DNA of 64,000 nucleotides from DATKBT01 sp035546295 (lineage in GTDB: Bacteria; Acidobacteriota; Thermoanaerobaculia; Multivoradales; Multivoraceae). The notes beneath the pieces are model-generated. The model had not been told where the DNA came from and did no database searches. It was given only the letters and a program-made list of their open reading frames with translations. A program made the translations under genes and the position numbers. The DNA lies in NCBI GenBank assembly GCA_035546295.1, contig DATKBT010000021.1:1-64000 (forward strand), in the 5' to 3' direction. Of this stretch, positions 8,453-16,929 are shown one piece after another (the first letter of the stretch is position 1; each line of letters opens with the position of its first letter).

Positions 8453-9865
8453 ATGACGTTTTTCCGATCAGCTCTGACCGCGCCCGCGATCACTTTGACC
8501 GGGGCGGCGCTGCTGTTCCTGCTCCTCGTTCCGCCACCGGCCGCAGGCCGAGAGGAGCCGGCCGTCGACTACGGTCTGGTCCGCGAGCTGATGTCGCCGG
8601 AGAGGAAGGTGCGCCGCGCCGCGGCCAGAACTTTGCTGCGGGATCGCCATCCCTCGCTCATCCCGGTGGTGGTCGACGCCCTCTTCTTCGTCCCGGCACC
8701 GGCTCGCGACGAAGCGATCGGAGTCCTCGAGGAGCTGACCGGCGAGAACCGCGGCCGGCGCTACCTCGACTGGGTCGAGCTGGTCGGCGCCCGCGAGGAC
8801 GTCGCGCCGCCCGCCGGCTACCGCGAGTGGAAGCGCTCGCTGCTCGAGCGGATCGACCCGCGCTTCCGGGCGATGCTTTCCGACGACGCCGCGGTCCGCC
8901 TCCGCCTCGAGGAGCTGGTCTGGGGGGGCGTGAGGGTGGAGGGGATCCCGGCGCTCGAGCGTCCGCCCAAGGTCTCGGCGCGCGAGGCGAGGTTCATGCG
9001 TCCGGGGGACCGGGTGTTCGGCGTCTCGCTCGAGGGGCGCCACCACGCCTACCCGCTGAAAGTGCTGGGCTGGCACGAGATGGTCAACGACACCCTGGGG
9101 GGCCGTCCGATCACCCTCAGCTACTGCACCCTGTGCGGCTCGGGGGTGCTCTACGACACCGCGCGCGACGGCGACGAGCCGCTCACCTTCGGCACCTCGG
9201 GTCTGCTCTATCGCTCCAACAAGTTGATGATCGATCGCCAGAGCGGCTCGCTGTGGAGCAATCTGACCGGTGAGGCGGTGGTGGGCGCCGCGGCCGAGGC
9301 GGCCGGGGCGCGCCTCGAGATGCTGCCGGTGACCCTGACCACCTGGCGCCGTTGGCTGGAGGCGCATCCCGAGACCACCGTCGCCGAGCCCGATCCCGAC
9401 TTCGGCAAGCGCTTCGGTTACGACTACACCGAGGGCGCCGCCGACCGGCGGCGCGAGGGGGTCTCGTTCCCCGTCTGGCAGAAGAGCGACCGGTTCGACG
9501 ACAAGGCCGAGGTCCTCGCGATCCGCCTTGACGGACGTTCGAAGGCCTACGAGCTCGAAGCGCTGACTGCCGCCGGTCTCCTCAACGACACTCTCGGGGA
9601 CGTGCCCCTGCTCGTCCTGATCGCCGCCGACGGAGGCGCCCGCGCCTACCGGCGAGGCGGCGCGCAGGTCTTCGAACGGGTCGGGCCGGCGGCGCTGACC
9701 GATCGCGAGGGGCGACGATGGGCGGTCGGCGCCTCGGCGCTCGAGCCTCCGGAGGGATCGGATCTGGCGCCGCTGGAGCGCCTGCCTGCTCACGTCGCGT
9801 TCTGGTTCGGCTGGTACGGATTCTACCCGGACACCGAGGTGTATCCCGAAGCGGCGGAAGGCTGA
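8453..9865 (+). CDS. DUF3179 domain-containing exported protein
   Basis: 470 residues with an N-terminal hydrophobic signal (about 10-30). The central and C-terminal parts match DUF3179: a HAYPLKVLGWHEMVND segment and a Cys pair in YCTLCGSGVLYD (about residue 225), followed by a SNKLMIDRQSGSLW segment. DUF3179 proteins are widespread, uncharacterised and usually exported. The N-terminal ~100 residues look helical, possibly HEAT-like. Its last 43 bases overlap the 3' end of the convergent M16 gene. Confidence 0.88.
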   Translation: MTFFRSALTAPAITLTGAALLFLLLVPPPAAGREEPAVDYGLVRELMSPERKVRRAAARTLLRDRHPSLIPVVVDALFFVPAPARDEAIGVLEELTGENRGRRYLDWVELVGAREDVAPPAGYREWKRSLLERIDPRFRAMLSDDAAVRLRLEELVWGGVRVEGIPALERPPKVSAREARFMRPGDRVFGVSLEGRHHAYPLKVLGWHEMVNDTLGGRPITLSYCTLCGSGVLYDTARDGDEPLTFGTSGLLYRSNKLMIDRQSGSLWSNLTGEAVVGAAAEAAGARLEMLPVTLTTWRRWLEAHPETTVAEPDPDFGKRFGYDYTEGAADRRREGVSFPVWQKSDRFDDKAEVLAIRLDGRSKAYELEALTAAGLLNDTLGDVPLLVLIAADGGARAYRRGGAQVFERVGPAALTDREGRRWAVGASALEPPEGSDLAPLERLPAHVAFWFGWYGFYPDTEVYPEAAEG

Positions 9866-11586
9866 GGGGGCTGGTCACGGCCACGGGGGGATCCGCCTCG
9901 AGCCGGAGGATCCGCTGGGTGGCCGCCGCGGCCGCCAGCTGGCGAACCGTGCTCGCCGCTCACGGGCTGGTCCTGCGGCTGTTCGCGGCCGGGCTGCCCC
10001 GGCTCGCTCTCGACAACTCCCCCCGGAGGTTCTTCGTCGAGGACGCCGCCGAGCACGACCTCGCGGACCGGACCGAGCCCGAGGGAGAGCCAGTCCTTCT
10101 CGTCGAGCGGCGGTCCGACCCAGAGGAGCCGGAGACGCTCGGGGGCGAGAAACCTCCGTGCCACCCGCCGAACGTCGGCCGCGGTCACGGCGTCGACGCG
10201 CGAACGGTAGATCGACCAGTACCGATGGGGCCGGCCGAGCAGGGCGTCCTCGGCAAACCGGCCCGAGACGCTCTCCGGAGACTCGAACAGGAGGGGGAAG
10301 GCGTCGATCAGGGATCGCTTGGCGAGCTCGAGCTCCACCTCGGGAACCGTCTCGTCCCGGATGCGCTCGACCTCCGAGATCGCGGCGCTCGCCGCGGCGA
10401 CGGCGCCCCTCGGCTCGACCTCGAGGAAGACTTCGAACGCGCCGGGCGCTTCGTGCCCGATCCCGAAGCTGGCGCGGACACGATAGACCAGCGACTCCTC
10501 CGCGCGCAGGCGGCGGCGAACCCGCGAGACCGCGCCCGGACCGCCGAAGACCTCGGCGAGGACGGTCAGCGCCCAGGCGTCGGGGTCGTCCCAGGACGCG
10601 CGCCGGTACCCCTCATGCCCGAGCATGAGCTTGCCCTGAGGGCCGCGGTGCCCGATCCACCAGACACCGCCCGCGGCATCCTCGGCGGCGCGACCGGCGA
10701 CGCCCCGCGGTGTCGCGCCGGTCCGGATGGTCTCGGCAGCGCGGCGCGCCGCGATGGGTCGCTCGCCTTCGAGCGACGCCCGGCGACCGGCCGACCAGCC
10801 TCCGAACCGACGCTCGAGCGCCGCGACCACGGCGCGCGAATCGACGTCGCCCGAGACCGCGAACACCGCGCCGCGCGCCGTCCAGTGCGTGCGATGGAAG
10901 TCGGACATCGCCGCGGAGTCGATCGCGGCGAGGTGACGCGGCTCGACTGCCCGGGCGCGGGGATCCCGGCGCCCCCACAGCAGCGCCCGCCACTCCCGCT
11001 CGAGCACCGACAGCGGATCGTCGTTGCGCGCCTCGAGAGATCCCCGCAGGTTCTGGAGCGCGAGCTCGACGCGCGCCGGCTCGAAGCGCGGCTCGAGGAC
11101 CAGGTCGGCCAGCAAATCGAGCGCAGGCTCGAGCACGTGGGGCGAGCCCTCCAGCCAGACCCCGCTGCGGGTGCCGCCGGCCAGGCTGTCGATCTCGATG
11201 CCGAGGAAGTCGGCCGCCTCGTCGAAACGGTCGGCGCCGAGCTCGCCGGCGCCGCCGCGCCGCAGCATCGCGGCGGTCAGGGAGGCCAGGCCGACGCGAT
11301 CCGGCGGGTCGTCCCGATCGCCGACCGGCAGCGCAAGGCTCACCGAGAAGAGCGGCACGGCGGGATCCTCGGCGACGAATACGGGGACGCCGGTCGACAG
11401 CTCGAAGCGCAGCGCCTCGGCGGCCGGAGGCTCGAAGGGGACGTCTCGAAAGCGGAGCTGCTCCGGACGATCGGGAATCCTTCCCTTCCCCCGGAGCTCT
11501 TCCCCGAAACCGCTCGCGCCGCTCGACGCACCGGCAACAGAAGTGGCGATCGACAGCGCCGCGACGAGGACGCGCGCGCTCGTCAT
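9823..11586 (-). CDS. M16 family peptidase-like protein, non-catalytic subunit
   Basis: 587 residues starting at an ATG that overlaps the previous stop (ATGA). It has an N-terminal signal-like segment (about 5-22). The M16 fold is recognisable (for example SVSLALPVGDRDDPPD and AEESLVYRVRASFGIG, the C-terminal R/Y-type loop), but the position of the zinc motif HxxEH reads LTAAMLRRGG, so zinc ligands are missing. Such non-catalytic chains pair with catalytic M16 chains, here the preceding gene. The last ~70 residues are a Pro/Gly/Glu-rich low-complexity tail that runs over the 3' end of the convergent DUF3179 gene. Confidence 0.88.
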   Translation of the reverse strand: MTSARVLVAALSIATSVAGASSGASGFGEELRGKGRIPDRPEQLRFRDVPFEPPAAEALRFELSTGVPVFVAEDPAVPLFSVSLALPVGDRDDPPDRVGLASLTAAMLRRGGAGELGADRFDEAADFLGIEIDSLAGGTRSGVWLEGSPHVLEPALDLLADLVLEPRFEPARVELALQNLRGSLEARNDDPLSVLEREWRALLWGRRDPRARAVEPRHLAAIDSAAMSDFHRTHWTARGAVFAVSGDVDSRAVVAALERRFGGWSAGRRASLEGERPIAARRAAETIRTGATPRGVAGRAAEDAAGGVWWIGHRGPQGKLMLGHEGYRRASWDDPDAWALTVLAEVFGGPGAVSRVRRRLRAEESLVYRVRASFGIGHEAPGAFEVFLEVEPRGAVAAASAAISEVERIRDETVPEVELELAKRSLIDAFPLLFESPESVSGRFAEDALLGRPHRYWSIYRSRVDAVTAADVRRVARRFLAPERLRLLWVGPPLDEKDWLSLGLGPVREVVLGGVLDEEPPGGVVESEPGQPGREQPQDQPVSGEHGSPAGGRGGHPADPPARGGSPRGRDQPPQPSAASGYTSVSG

Positions 11587-13133
11587 CGCTCGCCTCCGGT
11601 GCGCGGCGCGGGCTCGCCCGCGGTCCGCTCCAGCCGGAGCACGGCTCGCCGCTCGGGAATCAGCCAGGTGTCGAGCACCCGCTGCACGTCGGCGGCCGTC
11701 ACGCGCTGGGTCTCCCGCGGCCAGTCCTCGAGGTAGCGCCAGCCCCCGAGCGCGTCGTAGATCAGCAGCCGTTGCGCCAGCCCCGCCGGCTTCTTGAGCT
11801 GACGCGCGGCGTCGGTGGTGATCTGGTTCTTCACCTTCTCGAGCTCGCGGTCGTCGGGGGGCTCCCGCCGGAGCCGTTCGAGCTCTTCCTCGAGCGCCCG
11901 CTGGAGCGCGTCGAGGCCGGCCGGTTCGCGACCGCCTCCGCGGGCCTCGGCGACCAGCGAGAAGGACCCCGCGCGCCGCTGCGGCTGGTGACGCGCCGAA
12001 GCCGAGAACGCGAGGTCGCGCGTCAGCACCAGCCCCCGATGGAGACGGCCGGTGCGGCCGTTGAGCAGACCCGCGACCACGTCGAGGACCGGAGAGTCGG
12101 GGTGCCCGAACGGGATGCTGCGAAATCTGAGCTCGACCTGGGGCCGGCACTCGCAGACCTCGCGCAGCTCGAAGGGCTCGAAGCCCTCGATCTCGGCGGC
12201 GGCGGCCGCCTCCCGGCTCGGCGGCTCGGGATCCGGCTGGGGACCTGGCGCACCTGCCGACAGGCGGCCGAAGTAGAGCTGGACCCATTCCCGCACCTGC
12301 TCGGCGTCGAAGTCGCCGATGAGGACCGCGGTCAGCCGGTCGGCGCGGTAGTGGCGCCGGAAGAACGACTCCACGTCGGCCCGCCGCAGCGACTGGAGAT
12401 CCTCGGGGCGCCCGATCGCGGGCCAGGAGTAGACGTTCTCCTCCCCCCAGAATCGGGCGTCGAACCGGGTGCGGGCCGGTCCGCCGGGAACCGACAGGAT
12501 CCGCTGACCCCGCTCCTCCTCGACGACCGGGAGCTCGTCGTAGATCTCGCGGAACACCGGCCGCAGCAGCCGGTCGGACTCGAGCCAGAACCAGAGCTCG
12601 AGACGCGCCGGCGGGATCGACACGGTGTAGTAGGAGAGGTCCTGGTTGGTCACCCCGTTGATGCCCAGCGCGCCGGCCTCGGTGTAGAGCAGCGCATACT
12701 CCCCCTTCCGGCGGAGCTCCCGCAGGCGCTCCTCGACGCGCTCGATCTGGCGCTCGACGTCGGCTGGAGGGCTGGCACTGCGGCGCGCGTCCTCGAGCTC
12801 CTCCCGCCGGTCGATGAGCTCGCGCTCGCGCCGGTAGTCGGTGGTGCCGATGACCTCCGTTCCGCCGAACAGCAGGTGCTCGATGAGGTGCGCGACGCCG
12901 GTCTTGCCAGGCGTCTCGACCGCCGATCCCGAATGCGTCGCCCATCCGGCGGCGACCAGCGGCAGTCCGGGCCGCTCGAGGATCAGGACGCGCATGCCGT
13001 TGGCGAGCACCAGCTCCTCGACGCCGCTGCCGGTCTCCGCCGCCGAATCATCGGCTGCGGGGAGCGGCGACCCCGCGCTCGGCGTCGCGGCGAGTGCGAT
13101 CACCAGAATCGCGAGGAGGAGCGACGTGCTCAT
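11583..13133 (-). CDS. M16 family zinc metallopeptidase, catalytic subunit
   Basis: 516 residues with a signal peptide (about 1-21). The inverted zinc motif HLIEH is at residues 82-86, with an acidic segment near 195-207 that supplies the downstream glutamate. A charged helical insertion (about 98-146) lengthens the usual spacing between them. The C-terminal half repeats the fold without the motif. The start overlaps the stop of the CRTAC1-like gene (ATGA at 13130-13133) and its own stop overlaps the start of the non-catalytic partner. Predicted to act in the periplasm or outside the cell as a heterodimer on short peptides. Confidence 0.9.
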   Translation of the reverse strand: MSTSLLLAILVIALAATPSAGSPLPAADDSAAETGSGVEELVLANGMRVLILERPGLPLVAAGWATHSGSAVETPGKTGVAHLIEHLLFGGTEVIGTTDYRRERELIDRREELEDARRSASPPADVERQIERVEERLRELRRKGEYALLYTEAGALGINGVTNQDLSYYTVSIPPARLELWFWLESDRLLRPVFREIYDELPVVEEERGQRILSVPGGPARTRFDARFWGEENVYSWPAIGRPEDLQSLRRADVESFFRRHYRADRLTAVLIGDFDAEQVREWVQLYFGRLSAGAPGPQPDPEPPSREAAAAAEIEGFEPFELREVCECRPQVELRFRSIPFGHPDSPVLDVVAGLLNGRTGRLHRGLVLTRDLAFSASARHQPQRRAGSFSLVAEARGGGREPAGLDALQRALEEELERLRREPPDDRELEKVKNQITTDAARQLKKPAGLAQRLLIYDALGGWRYLEDWPRETQRVTAADVQRVLDTWLIPERRAVLRLERTAGEPAPRTGGER

Positions 13134-14992
13134 CGCGCACCACCCTCTTCGACGACCCCTTCGACGACCTCTTCGATCACCTCTTCGATGACCTCTTCGA
13201 TGACCTCTTCGATGATGCGAAGGTAGCTCCCGACACCCGCGGCCGGCCCCACCACCAGCCGTTGCCGCCCACCCGCCGGCCAGATCACGTCGAGCCTTCC
13301 CGGCTCCCGCCAGTCGCCGCGCCAGGCGAAGAGGAGACGCCGGTCCGAGGAGGACAGATAGCTGTCGCCGGCCTGGACCCAGCGAACCTGGCGGATTCCG
13401 CCGGCGGTCAGAGTCACGGCGGCACCGATCGCCTGGGTGTTGGGCGGGCGGCCGACCAGCTCGACGCCGAGGAAGCCGCGACTCCCGAGCTCGTTCACCA
13501 GCACGAACGGAGCCTCGTCGCTGTTGGACACCGCCAGGTCGAGGTCGCCGTCGTGGTCGAGGTCGGCGGCGGCGGCGCCGCGCCCGACCGCCGAGCGCAC
13601 CGAGGCGAGCGCGCAGGGAGCCTCGCGAAAGCCTCCCAGCCCGTCGCCGAGCAGGAGCTGGTCCGGCTGCCGGTAGGTGACGTTGTCGCGCCGCGGACGC
13701 TCGAAGATGTGGCCGTTCGCGACGTACAGGTCGAGCGCGCCGTCGAGGTCGAAATCGCCCGTCACCAGCCCGAAGCCGAGCCGGTTGAAGGACGGCAGCC
13801 CGAATCCGCTCTCGGCCGAGACGTCCTCGTAGAAGATCTCGGCCCCGGGCGCGCGGCGGTAGAGCGTGTTCGTCTCGACGTCGAAGTTGGTCACCGCCAA
13901 GTCGGCGTCGCCGTCGGCGTCGAAGTCCGCGGCGACCACCCCCATCCCGGCCTCGGGCTTGCCGTCGCGGTTGACCGCGGCGCCCGACAGCAGCGACAGG
14001 TCCTCGAACCGGGGCGCCGCCCCCGGACCGGCGGTGACGTTCCTGAACAGCAGGTTGAGGGTCAGGTCGTTCGCCACGTAGAGATCGGGCCGCCGGTCGC
14101 CGTCGAGATCCGTGAAGACCACGCCGAGGCCCCTCCCGTCGGCGCCTTCGAGGCCGGCTCGAGCGGTGACGTCGTGGAGGGCGCCGGCTCCATCGTTGAG
14201 CCACAGGCGATCGCGGGCGCCGTCGAACATCGACGGATCGCAGTAGTCGCGCCGCGCCGGTTCCTCGCCGCTCGCCGGGTCGCCGCAGAAGAGACCGTGC
14301 TCGGGATCGTAGTCGAGGTAGCCGGTGACGTAGAGGTCGAGGTCGCCGTCGCCGTCGGCGTCGGCCATTGCCGCCGAGCTCGACCAGCCCCCGCCGGCGG
14401 CGGCAGAATCGAGCGGACGCGAGGCGAATCGGCCGGAGCCGTCGTTGATCAGCACCACGTCGCCCCCGTAGTTGGTGACCACGAGGTCGAGATCACCGTC
14501 GCCGTCGAGATCGCCGGCGAGGGCGCCCTGGCCGTAGCCGCGGTCCTCGGCGCCCGACGCGCTCCACGGAGTGAAACGTGGCCGATCCGGTGTCCCGAGG
14601 TTGCGGTACAGGCGGTTGGCGGCCGCGCTGTCGCCGTCGGGGGGAAAAGGCCCCGACTGAACGAAGTAGAGGTCGAGCCAACCGTCGCCGTCGGCGTCGA
14701 GCCAGGCGACGCCCGAGCCCATGGTCTCGGGCAGGTGCCGCTCTCCGCGACTTCCGGTCTCGTGACGGAAGTCGATTCCCAGCTCGTCCGCCGCGTCGCG
14801 CAGCTCGAGCGGGCACGGATCCAGCGGATCGTCGTCGGCAACCGGCGCGGCGGCGGCCGGCGCCGCCGAGAGGAGCAGGGCTGAGAGCAGAGATGAGAGC
14901 AGAGATGAGAGCAGGGACGAGGCGCGGAGCCGCGCCGGGCGCAAAGCAGTCCGCCCCGCCCTCCCGTCGGGCCCGAGCTCGGAGCAACCCAT
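13130..14992 (-). CDS. CRTAC1-like FG-GAP/ASPIC protein with repeat-encoded ends
   Basis: 620 residues from the ATG at 14992, chosen because it is followed closely by a signal peptide whose hydrophobic core (LLSSLLSSLLSALLL, about residues 28-42) is encoded by a 12-bp tandem repeat. FG-GAP loops (DLDGDGDLDLVV, DADGDGDLDLYV, DFDADGDADLAV and others) fill the middle, and an ASPIC/UnbV domain is near the C-terminus (GDSYLSSSDRRLLFAW, WPAGG). The extreme C-terminus is a run of E-E-V-I units encoded by another 12-bp repeat. First gene of the M16 operon; the FG-GAP protein may be a substrate or a surface scaffold, which is inference. Confidence 0.9.
   Translation of the reverse strand: MGCSELGPDGRAGRTALRPARLRASSLLSSLLSSLLSALLLSAAPAAAAPVADDDPLDPCPLELRDAADELGIDFRHETGSRGERHLPETMGSGVAWLDADGDGWLDLYFVQSGPFPPDGDSAAANRLYRNLGTPDRPRFTPWSASGAEDRGYGQGALAGDLDGDGDLDLVVTNYGGDVVLINDGSGRFASRPLDSAAAGGGWSSSAAMADADGDGDLDLYVTGYLDYDPEHGLFCGDPASGEEPARRDYCDPSMFDGARDRLWLNDGAGALHDVTARAGLEGADGRGLGVVFTDLDGDRRPDLYVANDLTLNLLFRNVTAGPGAAPRFEDLSLLSGAAVNRDGKPEAGMGVVAADFDADGDADLAVTNFDVETNTLYRRAPGAEIFYEDVSAESGFGLPSFNRLGFGLVTGDFDLDGALDLYVANGHIFERPRRDNVTYRQPDQLLLGDGLGGFREAPCALASVRSAVGRGAAAADLDHDGDLDLAVSNSDEAPFVLVNELGSRGFLGVELVGRPPNTQAIGAAVTLTAGGIRQVRWVQAGDSYLSSSDRRLLFAWRGDWREPGRLDVIWPAGGRQRLVVGPAAGVGSYLRIIEEVIEEVIEEVIEEVVEGVVEEGGAR
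13144..13215. repeat. 12-bp tandem repeat, six units, in-frame at gene 3' end
   Basis: Six consecutive 12-bp units (consensus on the plus strand CCTCTTCGATGA). In the minus-strand gene they encode E-E-V-I/E-E-V-V repeats at the C-terminus. Units nearest the stop codon have diverged most. Confidence 0.9.
14883..14918. repeat. 12-bp tandem repeat encoding a signal-peptide core
   Basis: Three 12-bp units (GAGAGCAGAGAT) that read as L-L-S-S on the minus strand within the signal peptide of the CRTAC1-like gene. Change in copy number would alter the length of the hydrophobic core in whole 4-residue steps. Confidence 0.85.
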
Positions 14993-15248
14993 GGAGTATC
15001 GACCCAGCACCACAAGGCAGAAGCGTACCAGCGGCAGCGCGCTGGCGAGCTCTGTTCCGGGTCGGGGTGGCGAGGAGCACCCCCTGGATCCGTGACTGCT
15101 CGCGCAGATCCGTCCGCGCGCTGGAGCGGAGGCGAGCCTTGACCCCGGTCGGCGGAGCGCGCTAGAACCCACCGGCCAGCCGCCAATCCGAGACCGGCAC
15201 GCCCGCCACGACCGACGCGCACGCTCCGCGCACTGGAGGATCGCCGTC

Positions 15249-15701
15249 ATGACCGACCCCCACGATCGAGATCGGCCCGCTGCGGGTGCTCCGCCCACCC
15301 GCCGGCAGGCGCTCGCGGCCGGAGCCGCCGGTGTGACGGCCGCACTGTTCGGCTTCACGCGCCCCGCCGTCGCCCAGGGCGATCCCGCGCAGCGGATCGT
15401 CCAGACGGCGCGCTTCAAGCTGAACGCCGAGAAGGCCGAGGAGGGGCTGGCGGCGATGCGCCAGCTCACCGAGGCGGTCGAGGCGAACGAGCCCGGCGTC
15501 CTCGCCTACCTCGCCTACCGCTCCCAGACCGATCCCACCGACGTCTTCTTCTTCGAGATCTACGCCGACCCGGAGGCGCTCGCCGCCCACGGCCAGACGC
15601 CCCACATCGGCGAGCTGCGCACCCTGTTCGGCGCCGGCGTTTTCCAGCCCCCGTTCGAGGTGGTTCGCATGGATCCGGTCGGCGGCTTCTACCGGGGGTA
15701 G
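15249..15701 (+). CDS. Exported ABM-domain (antibiotic biosynthesis monooxygenase-like) protein
   Basis: 150 residues. The N-terminus has a twin-arginine-type signal (TRRQALAAGAAGVTAALFG, about 17-35) followed by ARPAVAQ-like cleavage context. The mature part (about 48-145) fits a single ABM ferredoxin-like fold: FKLNAEKAEEGLAAMRQL, an EPGVLAYLAYRSQ strand, and FFFEIYADPEALAAH. Family members include small quinol monooxygenases such as YgiN. Export through Tat suggests a periplasmic, folded or cofactor-bound protein. Lies just ahead of the acyl-CoA dehydrogenase gene (45-base gap), possibly co-transcribed. Confidence 0.8.
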   Translation: MTDPHDRDRPAAGAPPTRRQALAAGAAGVTAALFGFTRPAVAQGDPAQRIVQTARFKLNAEKAEEGLAAMRQLTEAVEANEPGVLAYLAYRSQTDPTDVFFFEIYADPEALAAHGQTPHIGELRTLFGAGVFQPPFEVVRMDPVGGFYRG

Positions 15702-15746
15702 GAGCCATTCGGGTCTGTTCGCCGACCCGGACGCGATTCCGCAACG

Positions 15747-16916
15747 ATGGACTTCGAGCCCTCGGCCCCGCAGCGCGCGCTGGTGCGCACCGTCGTCGAC
15801 GCGTGCGCCCGCTTCGACGACGGCTACTGGCTCGAGCACGATCGGACCGGCGAGTTCCCGGAAGACTTCTTCCGGGCGATGGCCGACGCCGGCGTGCTCG
15901 GGCTGACGATGCCCGCCGAGCACGGAGGCTCCGCGCTGGGGGTGCTCGAGGCGGCGCTGGTGATGCACGAGGTGGCGCGCTCGCCCGGCGGCTTCTCGGC
16001 CGCCTCGGCGATCCACATCAACATCTTCGGGCCGCACTCGATCGTGCGCTGGGGCACCGAGGAGCAACGGGCCCGCTTCCTCCCCGACCTGGTCGCCGGG
16101 CGGGTCAAGACCTGCTTCGGGATCACCGAGCCCGACGCCGGGCTCGACACCACGCGGATCTCGACCCGCGCCGAGCGGCTCGACGGCGGCGGCTACTCGG
16201 TGACGGGCCGCAAGATCTGGACGACGACGGCGCGCGAGGCCGACAAGATCCTGTTGCTCGCGCGCACCACGCCGGTGGAGCGGACCACCCGCCGCACCGA
16301 GGGGCTCACGATGTTCTACACCGACCTCGACCGCGAGCGCATCGACGTCCGCGAGATCCCCAAGATGGGCCGCGCCGCGGTCGACTCCAACGAGCTGGCG
16401 ATCGACCGCCTCGAGGTGGCCGAAGAGGATCGCATCGGCGAGGAGGGGCGCGGCTTCGAGGTGCTGCTCGAGAGCCTCAACCCCGAGCGCGTCCTGGTCG
16501 GCATCGAGGCGGTGGGCATCGGGCGCAACGCCCTCGCGCGTGCCGCCGCCTACGCGCGCGAGCGGGTGGTCTTCGGGCGACCGATCGGCCAGAACCAGGG
16601 GATCCAGCACCCGCTCGCCGAGAGCTGGTGCCAGCTCGAGGCGGCGTATCTCCTGTGCCTGCGCGCAGCCGCTCTGTACGACGCCGGCCGGCCCTGCGGG
16701 CCCGAGGCGAACGCCGCCAAGTACCTGGGCGCCGAGGCCGGCTTCGAGGCCTGCACGAGGGCGGTGATGACCCACGGCGGCATGGGCTACGCGCGGGAGT
16801 ACCACGTCGAGCGGCTGATGCGCGAGGTGATGATCGCGCGCTTGGCGCCGGTGAGCCCCCAGCTCGCTCTCTGCCACGTCGCCGAGAAGGCGCTCGGGCT
16901 GCCCAAGAGCTACTGA
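15747..16916 (+). CDS. Acyl-CoA dehydrogenase family protein
   Basis: 389 residues, the normal length of the family. Recognisable are the N-terminal helical domain (MPAEHGGSALG), the middle FAD-contacting strand region (CFGITEPDAGLDTTRI and GRKIWTTTA), and the C-terminal helical domain with VFGRPIGQNQGIQHPLAE and MTHGGMGYAREYHVERLMRE. It would catalyse alpha,beta-dehydrogenation of an acyl-CoA using FAD, passing electrons to ETF. Substrate chain length cannot be told. Cytoplasmic. The carbamoyltransferase gene follows 13 bases downstream. Confidence 0.92.
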   Translation: MDFEPSAPQRALVRTVVDACARFDDGYWLEHDRTGEFPEDFFRAMADAGVLGLTMPAEHGGSALGVLEAALVMHEVARSPGGFSAASAIHINIFGPHSIVRWGTEEQRARFLPDLVAGRVKTCFGITEPDAGLDTTRISTRAERLDGGGYSVTGRKIWTTTAREADKILLLARTTPVERTTRRTEGLTMFYTDLDRERIDVREIPKMGRAAVDSNELAIDRLEVAEEDRIGEEGRGFEVLLESLNPERVLVGIEAVGIGRNALARAAAYARERVVFGRPIGQNQGIQHPLAESWCQLEAAYLLCLRAAALYDAGRPCGPEANAAKYLGAEAGFEACTRAVMTHGGMGYAREYHVERLMREVMIARLAPVSPQLALCHVAEKALGLPKSY

Positions 16917-16929
16917 CGGTCGCGCGCGC

